This document shows, piece after piece, positions 40,503 through 49,064 of a stretch of 64,000 nt of DNA. The translations under genes were made by a program, and so were the position numbers. This DNA comes from JBJSXJ01 sp044235425 (lineage in GTDB: Bacteria > Planctomycetota > Planctomycetia > Pirellulales > Pirellulaceae), in the NCBI GenBank assembly GCA_044235425.1, contig JBIIHW010000007.1, forward strand, positions 1-64,000, given 5' to 3'. The first letter of the stretch is position 1; the number at the start of each line of letters is the position of its first letter. The notes beneath the pieces are model-generated. The model was given only the letters and a program-made list of their open reading frames with translations. It was not told where the DNA came from and did not search any database.

Positions 40503-43500
40503 TTGCCGCCTCCGCTAAACTGCCGGACGACGCGCATGACATCGGACCGCGAATCGAACAGGCCATCGAGGTGGCGATAGAACTCCATCGCTTCCGGATT
40601 CGCGCAGAGACGGCCCAGCAGTTCCCTTTGTCCAACGAAAATCAGAGCGCGATGAGCGCGTGTGCAGGCGACATTTAGCCGCCGAACGTCCTGAAGCCAC
40701 TGACCAAACGTCGCGGATACATTCTTTCCACTGGTGCGGCAAAAGCTCAGGAAAACGATGTCGCTCTCTTGGCCCTGAATGCGATCTATCGCATCAATGA
40801 CCGAAAAACGCAGCCTGACGAAGCGGTGAAGGTTGAGTTGATCGCGAATGAGTCGGGTTTGGGCTTTGTAGAAGGCGAGGATGCTGACAGTGATTGGGCC
40901 ATCTCCCGCTTGAGCTAACTCTCGGTCGAGCGTTCGGCAAGCCTCGACGATCCAACGGGCTTCGGTTTTGTTGATGAAGCTGTTGCGAATGAGTTCGTCT
41001 CGGGCGGCGATGCCAAGTAGCGACGTATCAAGGAACGTGACAGGCGTTGGAAAGCTTGGAGTCGTCAACGGCGTAACACCACTTCGAGCCAATTCCTCTG
41101 GCGGTGGAGTCTGATAATCACCGTGATACACCGGCGTGCTGACGATTGCCGCGATTGGTTCGATCATGCGTCGCTGTTCGACAAGGCGCACCTTCATCGA
41201 TGCAGGTCCGTCTCGGACAACGCGCTCAAATAGGCTATGGATTAGGCTTTCTCGCATCGCCTGCAGGAGCGCTTTCGATGGATCGCTTACTTCTCCGGAT
41301 AGATAATCGATTCCTGTTTGATACGCTGCCCGATAGATGCTCTCCCACTCTCCAGATTCCCGCATCCGCTCGGCGAATTGCAGGACGCTGTCGCGCCGGA
41401 ATCGGTGCAGTTCCTCGTCTTCCTCCCATAAGTGTCCGAGTTCGTCGACGGCGGCCTCTATCGCTTTGCCTGACACATTGGCCTGATGAAGTGCGGAAAG
41501 CGCGTGAATGAAGTGTTCGTCGTTCTGCTCGACATAGGGAGGCAGTTGATGCTCATCGCCAACGAGAATCCAGCGGCGGGCACGAACTGCACCAATGAGG
41601 AACTCGCTGTCAGTAACGCGACTGGCTTCGTCGACTATCAACGTGTCAAAGACAACGTCGCGCAGCTCGGGACTGCCAGCAACTCCCGTCGTAGTGCAGC
41701 AGAATAAATTCGTCACCGCGAGCAACTCGCGCCGCAGGCCCTCCAGATCTTGACTTTCCTCACGAGCCGCAGCAACCAGCTCGTCAAATCGTCCCACAAG
41801 CCTGAGGTAGGCAACCAGTCGTTCGTCTTGCTTGCGAAAATCTTCAACGAGAATCGCAGCCTGACCTGCGTCGAGCAAACGGTTTCCAATCAGCGAGTGC
41901 TCGCGGCATGATATCTCCGCAGCTGATTTGTCCCGCTGCGCATCGTCAGCCGTGGCCGTTGCCTGGTTCGCGACGGAATTCGCCGCCAGCAATTCCCGCT
42001 CTAAATCGTTGAGACGAGTTTGGTTAGAATCGCGCCGCGTTACCTCGGTCGTCAGCTCTTCCTGCTTAGCAGTCACCAACTTGTGGAGCTGCGAACATCG
42101 ATGGGCGGCCTCACCAATCGGCCCGAATCCTATCCAGCCGAGTAAGGTGTTCGCCCAACTCGCCTGCGCTCGAATCGACTTCACGTCAGTTTCGGCTGCC
42201 GCATGTTGATGACTGAGTTGGGCGAGCACTGCTTCGGTTTGTGGAAGTCGAATAGTCAAGTCACCAATGGCCGTACGCAGTTCGGAACCTTCTGTCGCGA
42301 CGGCGTGATGTGCGCGTTGGGCAGTTGCCTCCGCCAATTGCCGTTGCCGAATAGAGCGATCGTGCAGGTCTAGTGCGCGAACGAGACGTTCTAACCGTGC
42401 CGCCGCGTCGGCCAGCGATTGCCGCTTGGCGTTCCATCCACGTCGCTTGTTCGTATTGTCATTGCCAAGTCGATCCAGAAACGGATCGATGACGTTGGCC
42501 GGCGTGAACTTGCGCACGTCATCAGCAACCTTCGCATCATCCCAACTCAGTCGTAGTGCCCGAACGCCGTCGCGAGAGCCGATACGTCGCAGAACTTCAT
42601 CGATGGCGACGTGTGTCGGGGCTACGAGTAGAATGCGTTCCCCTTTCGCAAGTAACTGCTGGACAAGCTCGCAGATTACGGTGGTCTTCCCAGTGCCAGG
42701 CGGCCCCTGGATGCAAAACGCATGGTCGCTCCCGAGTGCGCCAGCTACAGCCAATCTCTGACGCTCGTTTAGCTTTGGTCTTCCGGGGTCAAAATCGCAG
42801 AAGTACCGGTCGCAGGTGGCTGGTCGAAGGGGTTTCAGTCCCTTCGGAGAACAGAGGAGCTGTGCCAGGGTAGGCCAGTAGCCCTCGACTCGCTCTTCGA
42901 ACAGGTCATGAATCGCGCGTTGATGCGCCCACATGCCAAATCTAGAGACGGTATGAACCTCAACCTCCACGCACTTTCCAAATGCGTCGCTCGGCAGGTC
43001 CAGTTCGATGATCATTACCCCGGAATCTTCGACCACAGCACGGATGCGCGCGCGCTTCGGTCTGGAAAGTCCTGTGGAAAAGAGTTCGACGAGCGTATCT
43101 TCGGTCAGAATGCCCGCAGCAACGGGCCCATTCATCGCAAGCCTAAGGTAGCGTCCCGAGCCGGTGCCGATCTCGCTTGCTTTAGGTGACTCCGCTGTTT
43201 CTGGCCTTACCGTGGCGGGGAAACGGTGCTTATCTTGGTCACTCCGAAGGCGAAGCAGGTCCATCATGACCCGCAATGCGGAAAACTTGCGGCGAGTCAA
43301 TGAGTGAGCATCGGAACGCTCGCGCACAGTGCAGTCGACTGATGGTGTACGCAGTGCGCGGGACGTTCTCTCTAATTCATCCTGGCGTTCACCGCGTATT
43401 TCCCGGAGTTGGTCACTGAGATCAGCCTTGCGCCGTTCGATGTCCTGTTTCTGGCTCTTGCATGTGCGGTATTTGCCAAGCCACTCAGTCGGATCGGCTG

Positions 43501-43984
43501 GTGCCTCGTCCCAAATCGGGTGAAACGACACGGATACGGGCGGGAACCGAATTTGGTTTGTGGGAACGTCAAGACGGTGAATTCCGTCCAAGACTGCTAG
43601 TGTGAAGGACGAATTCTTGGCGGATTGCGGCCGAACAACCAATCGCCAGCGCGTGCCTAAGACGGCAAACTTGGGGAGGCCATCCCGCGTTTTCAACGTC
43701 GTACTTTGGACCGCAGCGCCGCGACTCAGATCAAACTTTAGTTCGCGAAGAAGCTCCGCCTCGGCCAGGCCAAACTCGTCGATCCACCGCTGGAGCGATT
43801 TTGACTTTGGCACATAGCTGATCCGGAGATTTGCCGAAAAAGCAACGCTCAGGTGGCCCAATTGCTCCTGCTGCGATTCAAGTTCGGTGATCGCGGCGAG
43901 CGAAAGTCGTGGAGCGGTTTGGTCCAGGCGACCTTCAATCCAGCCACGTGGTACGGCGATCTCAGTTGGATGCATAGTGTTCAT
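40499..43984 (-). CDS. DNA2/UPF1-like SF1 helicase (COG1112 type)
   Basis: A 1161-aa helicase. Walker A is GPPGTGKTTVI near residue 425, motif Ia VAPTHVAIDEVL, Walker B LIVDEASRV near 780, motif III LVGDEHQLPPY, and C-terminal motifs IDRIQGQESDIVFLSF and NVACTRAHRALIFVG. About 250 residues of coiled coil (around 510-760) are inserted between motifs Ia and II, as in UPF1/DNA2-like helicases of defence systems. The N-terminal 400 residues are unassigned. A start at MHPTEI (43975) is also possible. It is the first gene of the helicase/middle/PLD operon. Confidence 0.85.
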   Translation of the reverse strand: MNTMHPTEIAVPRGWIEGRLDQTAPRLSLAAITELESQQEQLGHLSVAFSANLRISYVPKSKSLQRWIDEFGLAEAELLRELKFDLSRGAAVQSTTLKTRDGLPKFAVLGTRWRLVVRPQSAKNSSFTLAVLDGIHRLDVPTNQIRFPPVSVSFHPIWDEAPADPTEWLGKYRTCKSQKQDIERRKADLSDQLREIRGERQDELERTSRALRTPSVDCTVRERSDAHSLTRRKFSALRVMMDLLRLRSDQDKHRFPATVRPETAESPKASEIGTGSGRYLRLAMNGPVAAGILTEDTLVELFSTGLSRPKRARIRAVVEDSGVMIIELDLPSDAFGKCVEVEVHTVSRFGMWAHQRAIHDLFEERVEGYWPTLAQLLCSPKGLKPLRPATCDRYFCDFDPGRPKLNERQRLAVAGALGSDHAFCIQGPPGTGKTTVICELVQQLLAKGERILLVAPTHVAIDEVLRRIGSRDGVRALRLSWDDAKVADDVRKFTPANVIDPFLDRLGNDNTNKRRGWNAKRQSLADAAARLERLVRALDLHDRSIRQRQLAEATAQRAHHAVATEGSELRTAIGDLTIRLPQTEAVLAQLSHQHAAAETDVKSIRAQASWANTLLGWIGFGPIGEAAHRCSQLHKLVTAKQEELTTEVTRRDSNQTRLNDLERELLAANSVANQATATADDAQRDKSAAEISCREHSLIGNRLLDAGQAAILVEDFRKQDERLVAYLRLVGRFDELVAAAREESQDLEGLRRELLAVTNLFCCTTTGVAGSPELRDVVFDTLIVDEASRVTDSEFLIGAVRARRWILVGDEHQLPPYVEQNDEHFIHALSALHQANVSGKAIEAAVDELGHLWEEDEELHRFRRDSVLQFAERMRESGEWESIYRAAYQTGIDYLSGEVSDPSKALLQAMRESLIHSLFERVVRDGPASMKVRLVEQRRMIEPIAAIVSTPVYHGDYQTPPPEELARSGVTPLTTPSFPTPVTFLDTSLLGIAARDELIRNSFINKTEARWIVEACRTLDRELAQAGDGPITVSILAFYKAQTRLIRDQLNLHRFVRLRFSVIDAIDRIQGQESDIVFLSFCRTSGKNVSATFGQWLQDVRRLNVACTRAHRALIFVGQRELLGRLCANPEAMEFYRHLDGLFDSRSDVMRVVRQFSGGGK

Positions 43985-44141
43985 CCGAAGGAGTGTTAGG
44001 TCGGTTCAAGCCGTACTTGTTGTGGCATTGCCCGAATGCGTTGGCGAGTTTTTTTTGCGGTCCTCACTGCCTAGCCCACTAGCAAATGAAGGCCATTTTA
44101 CCCTACGGTTGAGCGAATGTCGCCTCATGCCTGTGAAGTGG

Positions 44142-44636
44142 TTACGCCCGTAAAAACATGGACCTCACCAGGGAAATCAGGCCTCCACGGCGCGGCTGTG
44201 GATCGGTTGGGGTCACCATTGGCAACGCTTCCATCGGTTCGCGGAAGGGATTTAGCACATCCGCAACCAAGGCGTGTGGCAGATTCTGGTTACGAGTAAG
44301 CATAAGCGCCAGTTGAATGACCTGTTGCCGGTGATCTGCCTCGCGATTCGCCAAGTGCTGCAACTGCGATTCAACGACCGTGTGAACCAACTTGGTCGCC
44401 ACCGCAGATGCTCCCTTCAGCATCGCCTCTTCACGTTCAGCAGCGATTCGTCTTTCCCGCTTCAGCCGAGTTCTTGCTCGCTGTCGTTCCTCTGCCACAT
44501 GGCTTGCGGCGACCCAGCAAGTAAAGCTACGCCATGCTGCAATGCAGAGGACGAATATGCCGACTCCTGCAAGAATCACCAGCGCGCCTGCGATGACGAA
44601 CAAGGCCAATGCCGTAAGTCCAAATGAAAGGTCCAT
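44142..44636 (-). CDS. Small membrane-anchored coiled-coil protein
   Basis: A 164-aa protein with a long N-terminal hydrophobic region (LTALALFVIAGALVILAG and GIFVLCIAAW, one or two membrane spans), then an Arg/Glu-rich helix (HVAEERQRARTRLKRERR) and a helical cytoplasmic tail. It is the third gene of the sigma54-type cassette. No family is recognised; a membrane adaptor or effector is possible. Confidence 0.6.
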   Translation of the reverse strand: MDLSFGLTALALFVIAGALVILAGVGIFVLCIAAWRSFTCWVAASHVAEERQRARTRLKRERRIAAEREEAMLKGASAVATKLVHTVVESQLQHLANREADHRQQVIQLALMLTRNQNLPHALVADVLNPFREPMEALPMVTPTDPQPRRGGLISLVRSMFLRA

Positions 44637-44674
44637 GTTGTGCTCTTCGTGATGCTAAAGATGAGAGAGGCCCC

Positions 44675-44693
44675 GGGCAGTCAGCGACTGCCC
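44675..44693 (-). terminator. Hairpin between the second and third cassette genes
   Basis: GGGCAGTC-AGC-GACTGCCC (extendable by CCC/GGG across one mismatch) lies in the 77-bp gap between the secreted protein gene and the membrane protein gene. It may stabilise the upstream mRNA or reduce expression of the last gene. Confidence 0.45.
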
Positions 44694-44713
44694 AGGGTGA
44701 AGACCGAAACCCG

Positions 44714-45877
44714 TTAGTTGCCCCACGCCCAGTTCCAGGCTCGCTGGACACCGCCTGCCGCCGAGTTCGCGGTTTCAGACACGGTAGTTCCTGCCGCGTG
44801 GACCTTGTCCACTGCCCACTCCGCTGCAGCCGCTGCAGTTGCCTCGCCACCGATGTATCCTGCAATACCACCGGCGACGCCTCCAACTACACCGCCGATC
44901 GCTGTGCCGGGCCCCGGAGCAACAGCGGTTCCGGCCGCGGCACCTCCTGCGGCACCGAGTTCAGCTCCAGCCCAAGCGCCCGCCCAGCCTCCGGCCATGC
45001 CAGCGACATTCCTGGCGTGGGCGACTTCGCGCTGTTGCGATGTGATCTCGCCGGACGCGAACCGCTGCTCGGTCTCAACGCCATCGCGAACCCGAAGCCC
45101 AGCATCCACTGCAACGGCCACTGGCAGTGCGACTTTCGCTACCGTCTTGGCAACCGTACTGCCCTCGGCGGCAACTCGTGCAACGTCATCTGTCGCCCGA
45201 GCAGCATTATCAATTCCCGCAACGGCAACTCTTGCGATGTCGTCAAGAGCGGCTTGCGCGAGACGCGCGGCTTCGTCCGCGCACCTTACGGTCTGTTCGA
45301 GTACAGCGGCAGTCGGTTCACCCAAGACGTGCGAGGTTCTGATAACGTGAACCTGCAGCTTTCCCTTAGCAGCGGCGTCGAGAATGAGTGCCGCACCCCG
45401 ACGTTCTGCTTCGGTAGCATTGGAGTGACGAAGCACCTTCTTCGCCGCTTCAACGGCCCACTCGCTCGATCCCTGAGGGTGGCCGTAGGCGTGTCCAAGC
45501 TGGCCGCTGCCACCTTTGGCCTCGATGACGTGGACCAAGTCATCTGATCCCAGGTAAACTTGATCGGGTCCTTGGGCGAGCCCCCGGCCCGTGCCGTCAA
45601 ACACGGGAGTCCACGCTTTCGCTTTGGCAAAAGTTCGTGCTCCCTCGTCGCCGAGTTGCTCAGCGAGCCTCACGCGTTGGTCAACGGTGGCCTTCAGCCA
45701 AGCCTGCTGGCGAGCGGTTCCAGGGGCCGACCGGCCGACTTCGCTAGTGGGAGCCGCCACCTCCGGGGCGACTAACTGGGCGTTCGCGGGCGAGGCCACC
45801 CACACGCCTCCGACTGCTGACGCGCACCAGCACGTTAGTGGGAACAGAAGGGAAGGGGAAAGGAATGAGCGAGTCAT
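44714..45877 (-). CDS. Exported protein with PD-(D/E)XK-like core and glycine-rich helices
   Basis: A 387-aa protein. Residues 1-33 are a signal peptide (PLTCWCASAVGGVWVASPANA). Residues 85-190 hold GPDQVYLGSDDLVHVIEAKGG, then QLGHAYGHPQGSSEWAVE. The spaced PD and ExK suggest a PD-(D/E)XK-type nuclease core, though this is weaker than in the other nucleases here. Residues 285-350 are a glycine/alanine-rich zipper (GGWAGAWAGAELGAAGG, GGVVGGVAGGIAGYIGG) of the kind that inserts in or spans membranes. The start at 45877 has AGGAGAG upstream. It is the second gene of the CARF-activator cassette; a membrane-associated toxin-like effector is a reasonable hypothesis. Confidence 0.6.
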   Translation of the reverse strand: MTRSFLSPSLLFPLTCWCASAVGGVWVASPANAQLVAPEVAAPTSEVGRSAPGTARQQAWLKATVDQRVRLAEQLGDEGARTFAKAKAWTPVFDGTGRGLAQGPDQVYLGSDDLVHVIEAKGGSGQLGHAYGHPQGSSEWAVEAAKKVLRHSNATEAERRGAALILDAAAKGKLQVHVIRTSHVLGEPTAAVLEQTVRCADEAARLAQAALDDIARVAVAGIDNAARATDDVARVAAEGSTVAKTVAKVALPVAVAVDAGLRVRDGVETEQRFASGEITSQQREVAHARNVAGMAGGWAGAWAGAELGAAGGAAAGTAVAPGPGTAIGGVVGGVAGGIAGYIGGEATAAAAAEWAVDKVHAAGTTVSETANSAAGGVQRAWNWAWGN

Positions 45878-45935
45878 GGTGACTCTCCTGAAGAAAGGAA
45901 CCTCGCTGCCTCGCACCACGCAAGGCAGATCTCAC

Positions 45936-46268
45936 TTACGCTGATCGTGTCGTGGTCGTAACCGCCGTCGCTAGGAATGAGGTCCGCCCCAAAGGCAGAT
46001 GAAACCGCCCCCGTCCTTTCCAGCGAATACTCAAGAGACCGACTTGAAAGTCGTCATCGATGGTCACACGCACCCGCTCCGGCAGGAGAGATACAGCCAG
46101 TTCCAGTGCTCTGGCCTTGATCTCTCCGCAGGACTGAGCCGCCGCAAACCTCCGTTGCGTTGTGAGCCAGCGCCGAAGTCGCGATGCATCAGCAGCCCGT
46201 TCCCAGGCGGACTCGGCGGCCTTTTCCTTCGTGGTTTCAAGAATCTCTTTGAAAGTAAGTCGCTTCAT
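45936..46268 (-). CDS. Small protein, first gene of the sigma54 cassette
   Basis: A 110-aa protein with an Arg/Lys/Ala-rich helical N-terminal half (FKEILETTKEKAAESAWERA) and a beta-rich second half (RVTIDDDFQVGLLSIRWKGRG). No family is recognised. Its ATG lies about 31 bp downstream of the transcription start predicted from the sigma54 promoter at 46311-46325. It could be an immunity-like or chaperone partner of the next gene. Confidence 0.6.
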   Translation of the reverse strand: MKRLTFKEILETTKEKAAESAWERAADASRLRRWLTTQRRFAAAQSCGEIKARALELAVSLLPERVRVTIDDDFQVGLLSIRWKGRGRFHLPLGRTSFLATAVTTTTRSA

Positions 46269-46310
46269 GGCTTGTCTCCAATGTTTGTCGTTTTGTTGGG
46301 ACGCAATAAA

Positions 46311-46325
46311 GCAACGGTCGCGCCA
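46311..46325 (-). promoter_or_regulatory. Sigma54 (-24/-12) promoter
   Basis: On the minus strand TGGCGCG-ACCG-TTGCT matches the sigma54 consensus TGGCACG-N4-TTGCW with one mismatch and exact spacing of the GG and GC dinucleotides. The predicted start of transcription is near 46299. It faces the three-gene cassette 46268-44142 and lies divergent to a sigma54-dependent activator gene. Confidence 0.8.
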
Positions 46326-46424
46326 ATCAGCGCGGATTCGTGCGAATTATTTCATTAGTGACACAAGTCTTTGCGCAGTAATGCATTGCACGTATTTATC
46401 TCGCCGCTGTAGTTGACCGGAAGT

Positions 46425-46438
46425 GTTCTATCCAGAAC
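46425..46438. promoter_or_regulatory. Activator palindrome 1
   Basis: GTTCTATCCAGAAC, with flanking T and A extending the dyad to 16 bp. It is centred about 132 bp upstream of the predicted sigma54 start, a usual distance for an enhancer-binding-protein site. Confidence 0.7.
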
Positions 46439-46464
46439 AATTGACGGTCAGGACTGAGCACCGC

Positions 46465-46478
46465 GTTCTGTCCAGAAC
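46465..46478. promoter_or_regulatory. Activator palindrome 2
   Basis: GTTCTGTCCAGAAC, differing from palindrome 1 at one central base. Centre-to-centre distance from palindrome 1 is 40 bp, close to four helical turns, so two dimers would sit on the same DNA face. Confidence 0.7.
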
Positions 46479-46485
46479 AAGCACT

Positions 46486-46499
46486 GTTCTTGGGAGAGC
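46486..46499. promoter_or_regulatory. Activator palindrome 3 (imperfect)
   Basis: GTTCTTGGGAGAGC keeps one perfect half (GTTCT) and one half with a single change. It is 21 bp from palindrome 2 (two turns) and lies over the ribosome binding site just upstream of the activator ATG, so it could also mediate autoregulation. Confidence 0.45.
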
Positions 46500-46505
46500 A
46501 ACTCG

Positions 46506-48068
46506 ATGGCTACCCTCCTCAGCTGGATCGGAACCGCGGACTTCGTTGCCTGGAAGCAGGAGCGTGCAAACGGAGACGGTCCTCTTCTTGCGGTCGCGCG
46601 GCATATCGGCGCGACCGAAGTGGAGTTGCTGTGGGACGATGGCAGCGCAAAGGTGCCGCTTGCCGAAAGCCTGAACTACTCAAAATGGCTTCAAGAGCAG
46701 CTGCACCGCGAAGGCGTATCCGCCAAGGTCCGAGTGTGGCCCTGCGCCGACGCAAAAGTCGTTGACTTTGGTTGGGTTTACGGCCAGCTCGAGCGTTTGA
46801 ACGAGTCTGTTCTGGCAGGACGAGACGTCTGCGTGAATGCGAGCAGCGGCACCTGGGTAATGTCAGCCTGCTGGATCGTGTTCAAGAAGGCACTCGGTCT
46901 CGATTTGCGACTATTTCGGAGCAGCTTCGAGAAGGGGCCTGAACCAGTAGAGCTTCCGCCAAATCTCACCATCGAGATGACTGAGGTATTGAAGGGCCGG
47001 CGATCTCAGCTTTTCGACAGGTACGTGCGTGGCGAAATCCGCCTGCGGGAAGCTGACATTCGAGGAGAGATTGCTCACTCGGAGCGGATGAAGGAAACAC
47101 TACTAGAACTAAGTGCAATTGCTCCGTTCGCGGACGTGCCAGTCCTGCTTCTCGGCCCGCCGGGAGTTGGAAAGACGAGACTTGCCAGAATTATTCATGA
47201 ACTCAGCAGAGTTCGCGGGAAGTTTGAAACCGTTGACAGCGGCACTTTGGGTGACAAGCAGTCTATGGCCGAAGTCTGGGGTTGGGAAAAAGGAGCGTTC
47301 ACTGGCGCGGACACGAAGAAAAGAGGAATAATCGAGGACGCCGCCAATGGCACGTTCTTCTTGGACGAGATTGGCAATGCGGATGCATTCACGCAGAAGA
47401 ACCTACTTCGACTTCTCCAAAACAAACGGTATCGTCCACTCGGCAGCAGCGAGGAGAAGGAGATCGAGACGCGCATCATCGCGGCAACCAACTGCGATTT
47501 GCGCGAAGAGGTTCGGCAACGTCGTTTTAGACAAGACTTGCTGGATCGGCTGTCTGTCTATGTCATCGAGATACCGTCGCTGAACGAACGACAGGACGAC
47601 ATCGGGCCGCTCGCAGAGAAGTTTCTTCGCGAGTTCAACTCGCACTGGGGAGATGAGATTGAGAGGCTAGGCGGAAAACGAAAGGCTTTGAATGCGGCGG
47701 CCATACGCGAGCTGCGGCGCTACGGGTGGATCGGAAACGTAAGAGAGCTTGAAAATGTAATTACGCGACTAGCTGTTCGCACGATCTCCGCAGAGCCCGA
47801 GATCTCAGCCGAGGACATTCGCCGCGAGCTAGATTTGGACAAACCCGACTCGGCGAGTTACTTAGGCTTGGAGCCGCTCGGGGACCGTATCGACCTTGAG
47901 TCCTCACTGGATCGCATTCGACTCCACTACCTCCGAGAAGCATGGAGCAAGTGCGATGGGAATCAAACCAGAGTTGCAGCAATGCTCGGTTACGACAGCC
48001 GAACCCCGATACGAACGTTGATCAATCGCCTCAAAGTCGCTGGTTATCGAGTGGATGAGTTTCGCTAG
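46506..48068 (+). CDS. rtcR: RtcR-like CARF-domain sigma54 activator
   Basis: A 520-aa bacterial enhancer-binding protein. Residues 1-180 form a CARF/RtcR-type sensor (TLLSWIGTADFVAWK, VWPCADAKVVDFGWVYGQL, VCVNASSGTWVMSACWIVF). The AAA+ domain has Walker A LLGPPGVGKTRLA (about 215-227), the sigma54-contacting loop GAFTGA (about 263-268), and Walker B TFFLDEIGNAD. A Fis-type HTH ends the protein (GNQTRVAAMLGYDSRTPIRTLINRL). Family knowledge: RtcR senses cyclic-phosphate-ended RNA or related nucleotides and activates RNA repair genes. Here no rtcA, rtcB or Ro gene follows. The divergent cassette with a sigma54 promoter is the evident target. The gene symbol denotes the family, not a proven orthologue. 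Confidence 0.85.
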   Translation: MATLLSWIGTADFVAWKQERANGDGPLLAVARHIGATEVELLWDDGSAKVPLAESLNYSKWLQEQLHREGVSAKVRVWPCADAKVVDFGWVYGQLERLNESVLAGRDVCVNASSGTWVMSACWIVFKKALGLDLRLFRSSFEKGPEPVELPPNLTIEMTEVLKGRRSQLFDRYVRGEIRLREADIRGEIAHSERMKETLLELSAIAPFADVPVLLLGPPGVGKTRLARIIHELSRVRGKFETVDSGTLGDKQSMAEVWGWEKGAFTGADTKKRGIIEDAANGTFFLDEIGNADAFTQKNLLRLLQNKRYRPLGSSEEKEIETRIIAATNCDLREEVRQRRFRQDLLDRLSVYVIEIPSLNERQDDIGPLAEKFLREFNSHWGDEIERLGGKRKALNAAAIRELRRYGWIGNVRELENVITRLAVRTISAEPEISAEDIRRELDLDKPDSASYLGLEPLGDRIDLESSLDRIRLHYLREAWSKCDGNQTRVAAMLGYDSRTPIRTLINRLKVAGYRVDEFR

Positions 48069-48161
48069 GCGCGCTAAGTACCTCCCACCTCCCACTTTGG
48101 AGTCGCATGGCACGATTTCAGCACCGCTATCTCGTCATATCGAAAACGGTAAGTTACGCGC

Positions 48162-49064
48162 CTACATTCGACTCCGTTTGCCCACCACGGCTCGAAAGCC
48201 TCCGCTCCGCCGTAGCGCGTTCTGGATCTTGTCCTTCGTAACCGTCTGCCCCGTCCGCTCTGAGAGAAACGCCGCCGCTTTGCGGACCGATCCCTCCTGT
48301 TGGTACGCTGCGACCAGAATGTCGTCGGTCAGTTGCGTCATTGCCTCGGCTTTGATCTGCCGACGGATCATCAACGCAAGGTCTCCGGGGGCTATCGGTG
48401 CCGAGGAATCGTCGGATGCCGCAGCATCAGCTTCGAGGATCCCGGTGAGAACGGCATCGTTGTCGACCGTCAGGCTGGTTTCTCTCAACTCCGTGACCTG
48501 CGACAGAGCGACGACTGGCGGCACGCGTCCAGGCCAAATCGCTGTCGGCGGCAAGCGATCACCGACGAAAACAATCGGCCGCGTGGATCGAGCAGCCTGG
48601 GAGGCGATGTCGCCTCCATCCGCCCAGGCCAACCCGCGGGCCAACAAGACGTCGCGAGTCTGACCTTTCCACTTGGTGCGCCCGAGCCGCCACAACCGCC
48701 CGTCGAGCAACGGCGTGCAGACTCCTCCCAGGGCGAGTGCCCCCGTCACTGCCGACGCGAGCGCATTCCAGTTGATCTCCCACCGCTCAAGCAACTCACG
48801 CGCCACCTCGACGCGCAGGTACTCGGGACATGGCACGAAGTAGCGGCGGGTACCGTCGGGCCAATCGAGCACGACGACTTCTTCGACGTGCCCGTCAAAG
48901 CACGACGGGCAGCACGCGCGCTCCGCATTCCCGGTTCGAACCACGAAGTTCGCTGCCGCCAGTCGATCGAACCCATTACCGACGATGATGCGCATCGAGG
49001 TCTCGTCGAACACGGCATTTTCGAAGTCGGCGAAGGACCAGAGCCAAGCGACGGGATCAGGCAT
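48162..49064 (-). CDS. Recombinase-module protein, unknown
   Basis: A 300-aa protein. A Cys cluster, CCPSCFDG near residue 52, may be half of a zinc site. The C-terminus is HTH-like (GSVRKAAAFLSERTGQTVTKDKIQNALRR). The central part contains RPIVFVGDRLPP. Its start overlaps the end of the preceding gene by 8 bp, making it the last gene of the second serine recombinase operon. No family is recognised. Confidence 0.6.
   Translation of the reverse strand: MPDPVAWLWSFADFENAVFDETSMRIIVGNGFDRLAAANFVVRTGNAERACCPSCFDGHVEEVVVLDWPDGTRRYFVPCPEYLRVEVARELLERWEINWNALASAVTGALALGGVCTPLLDGRLWRLGRTKWKGQTRDVLLARGLAWADGGDIASQAARSTRPIVFVGDRLPPTAIWPGRVPPVVALSQVTELRETSLTVDNDAVLTGILEADAAASDDSSAPIAPGDLALMIRRQIKAEAMTQLTDDILVAAYQQEGSVRKAAAFLSERTGQTVTKDKIQNALRRSGGFRAVVGKRSRM

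Noticed and set aside
37753..43984. Calling the helicase/PLD operon DISARM
   Set aside because: The helicase is a DNA2/UPF1-type SF1 enzyme, the middle protein shows no DUF1998 features, and no methyltransferase is linked.
46506..48068. Classical RNA repair (rtcBA) operon
   Set aside because: The regulator fits RtcR, but none of the neighbouring proteins has RtcA or RtcB motifs.
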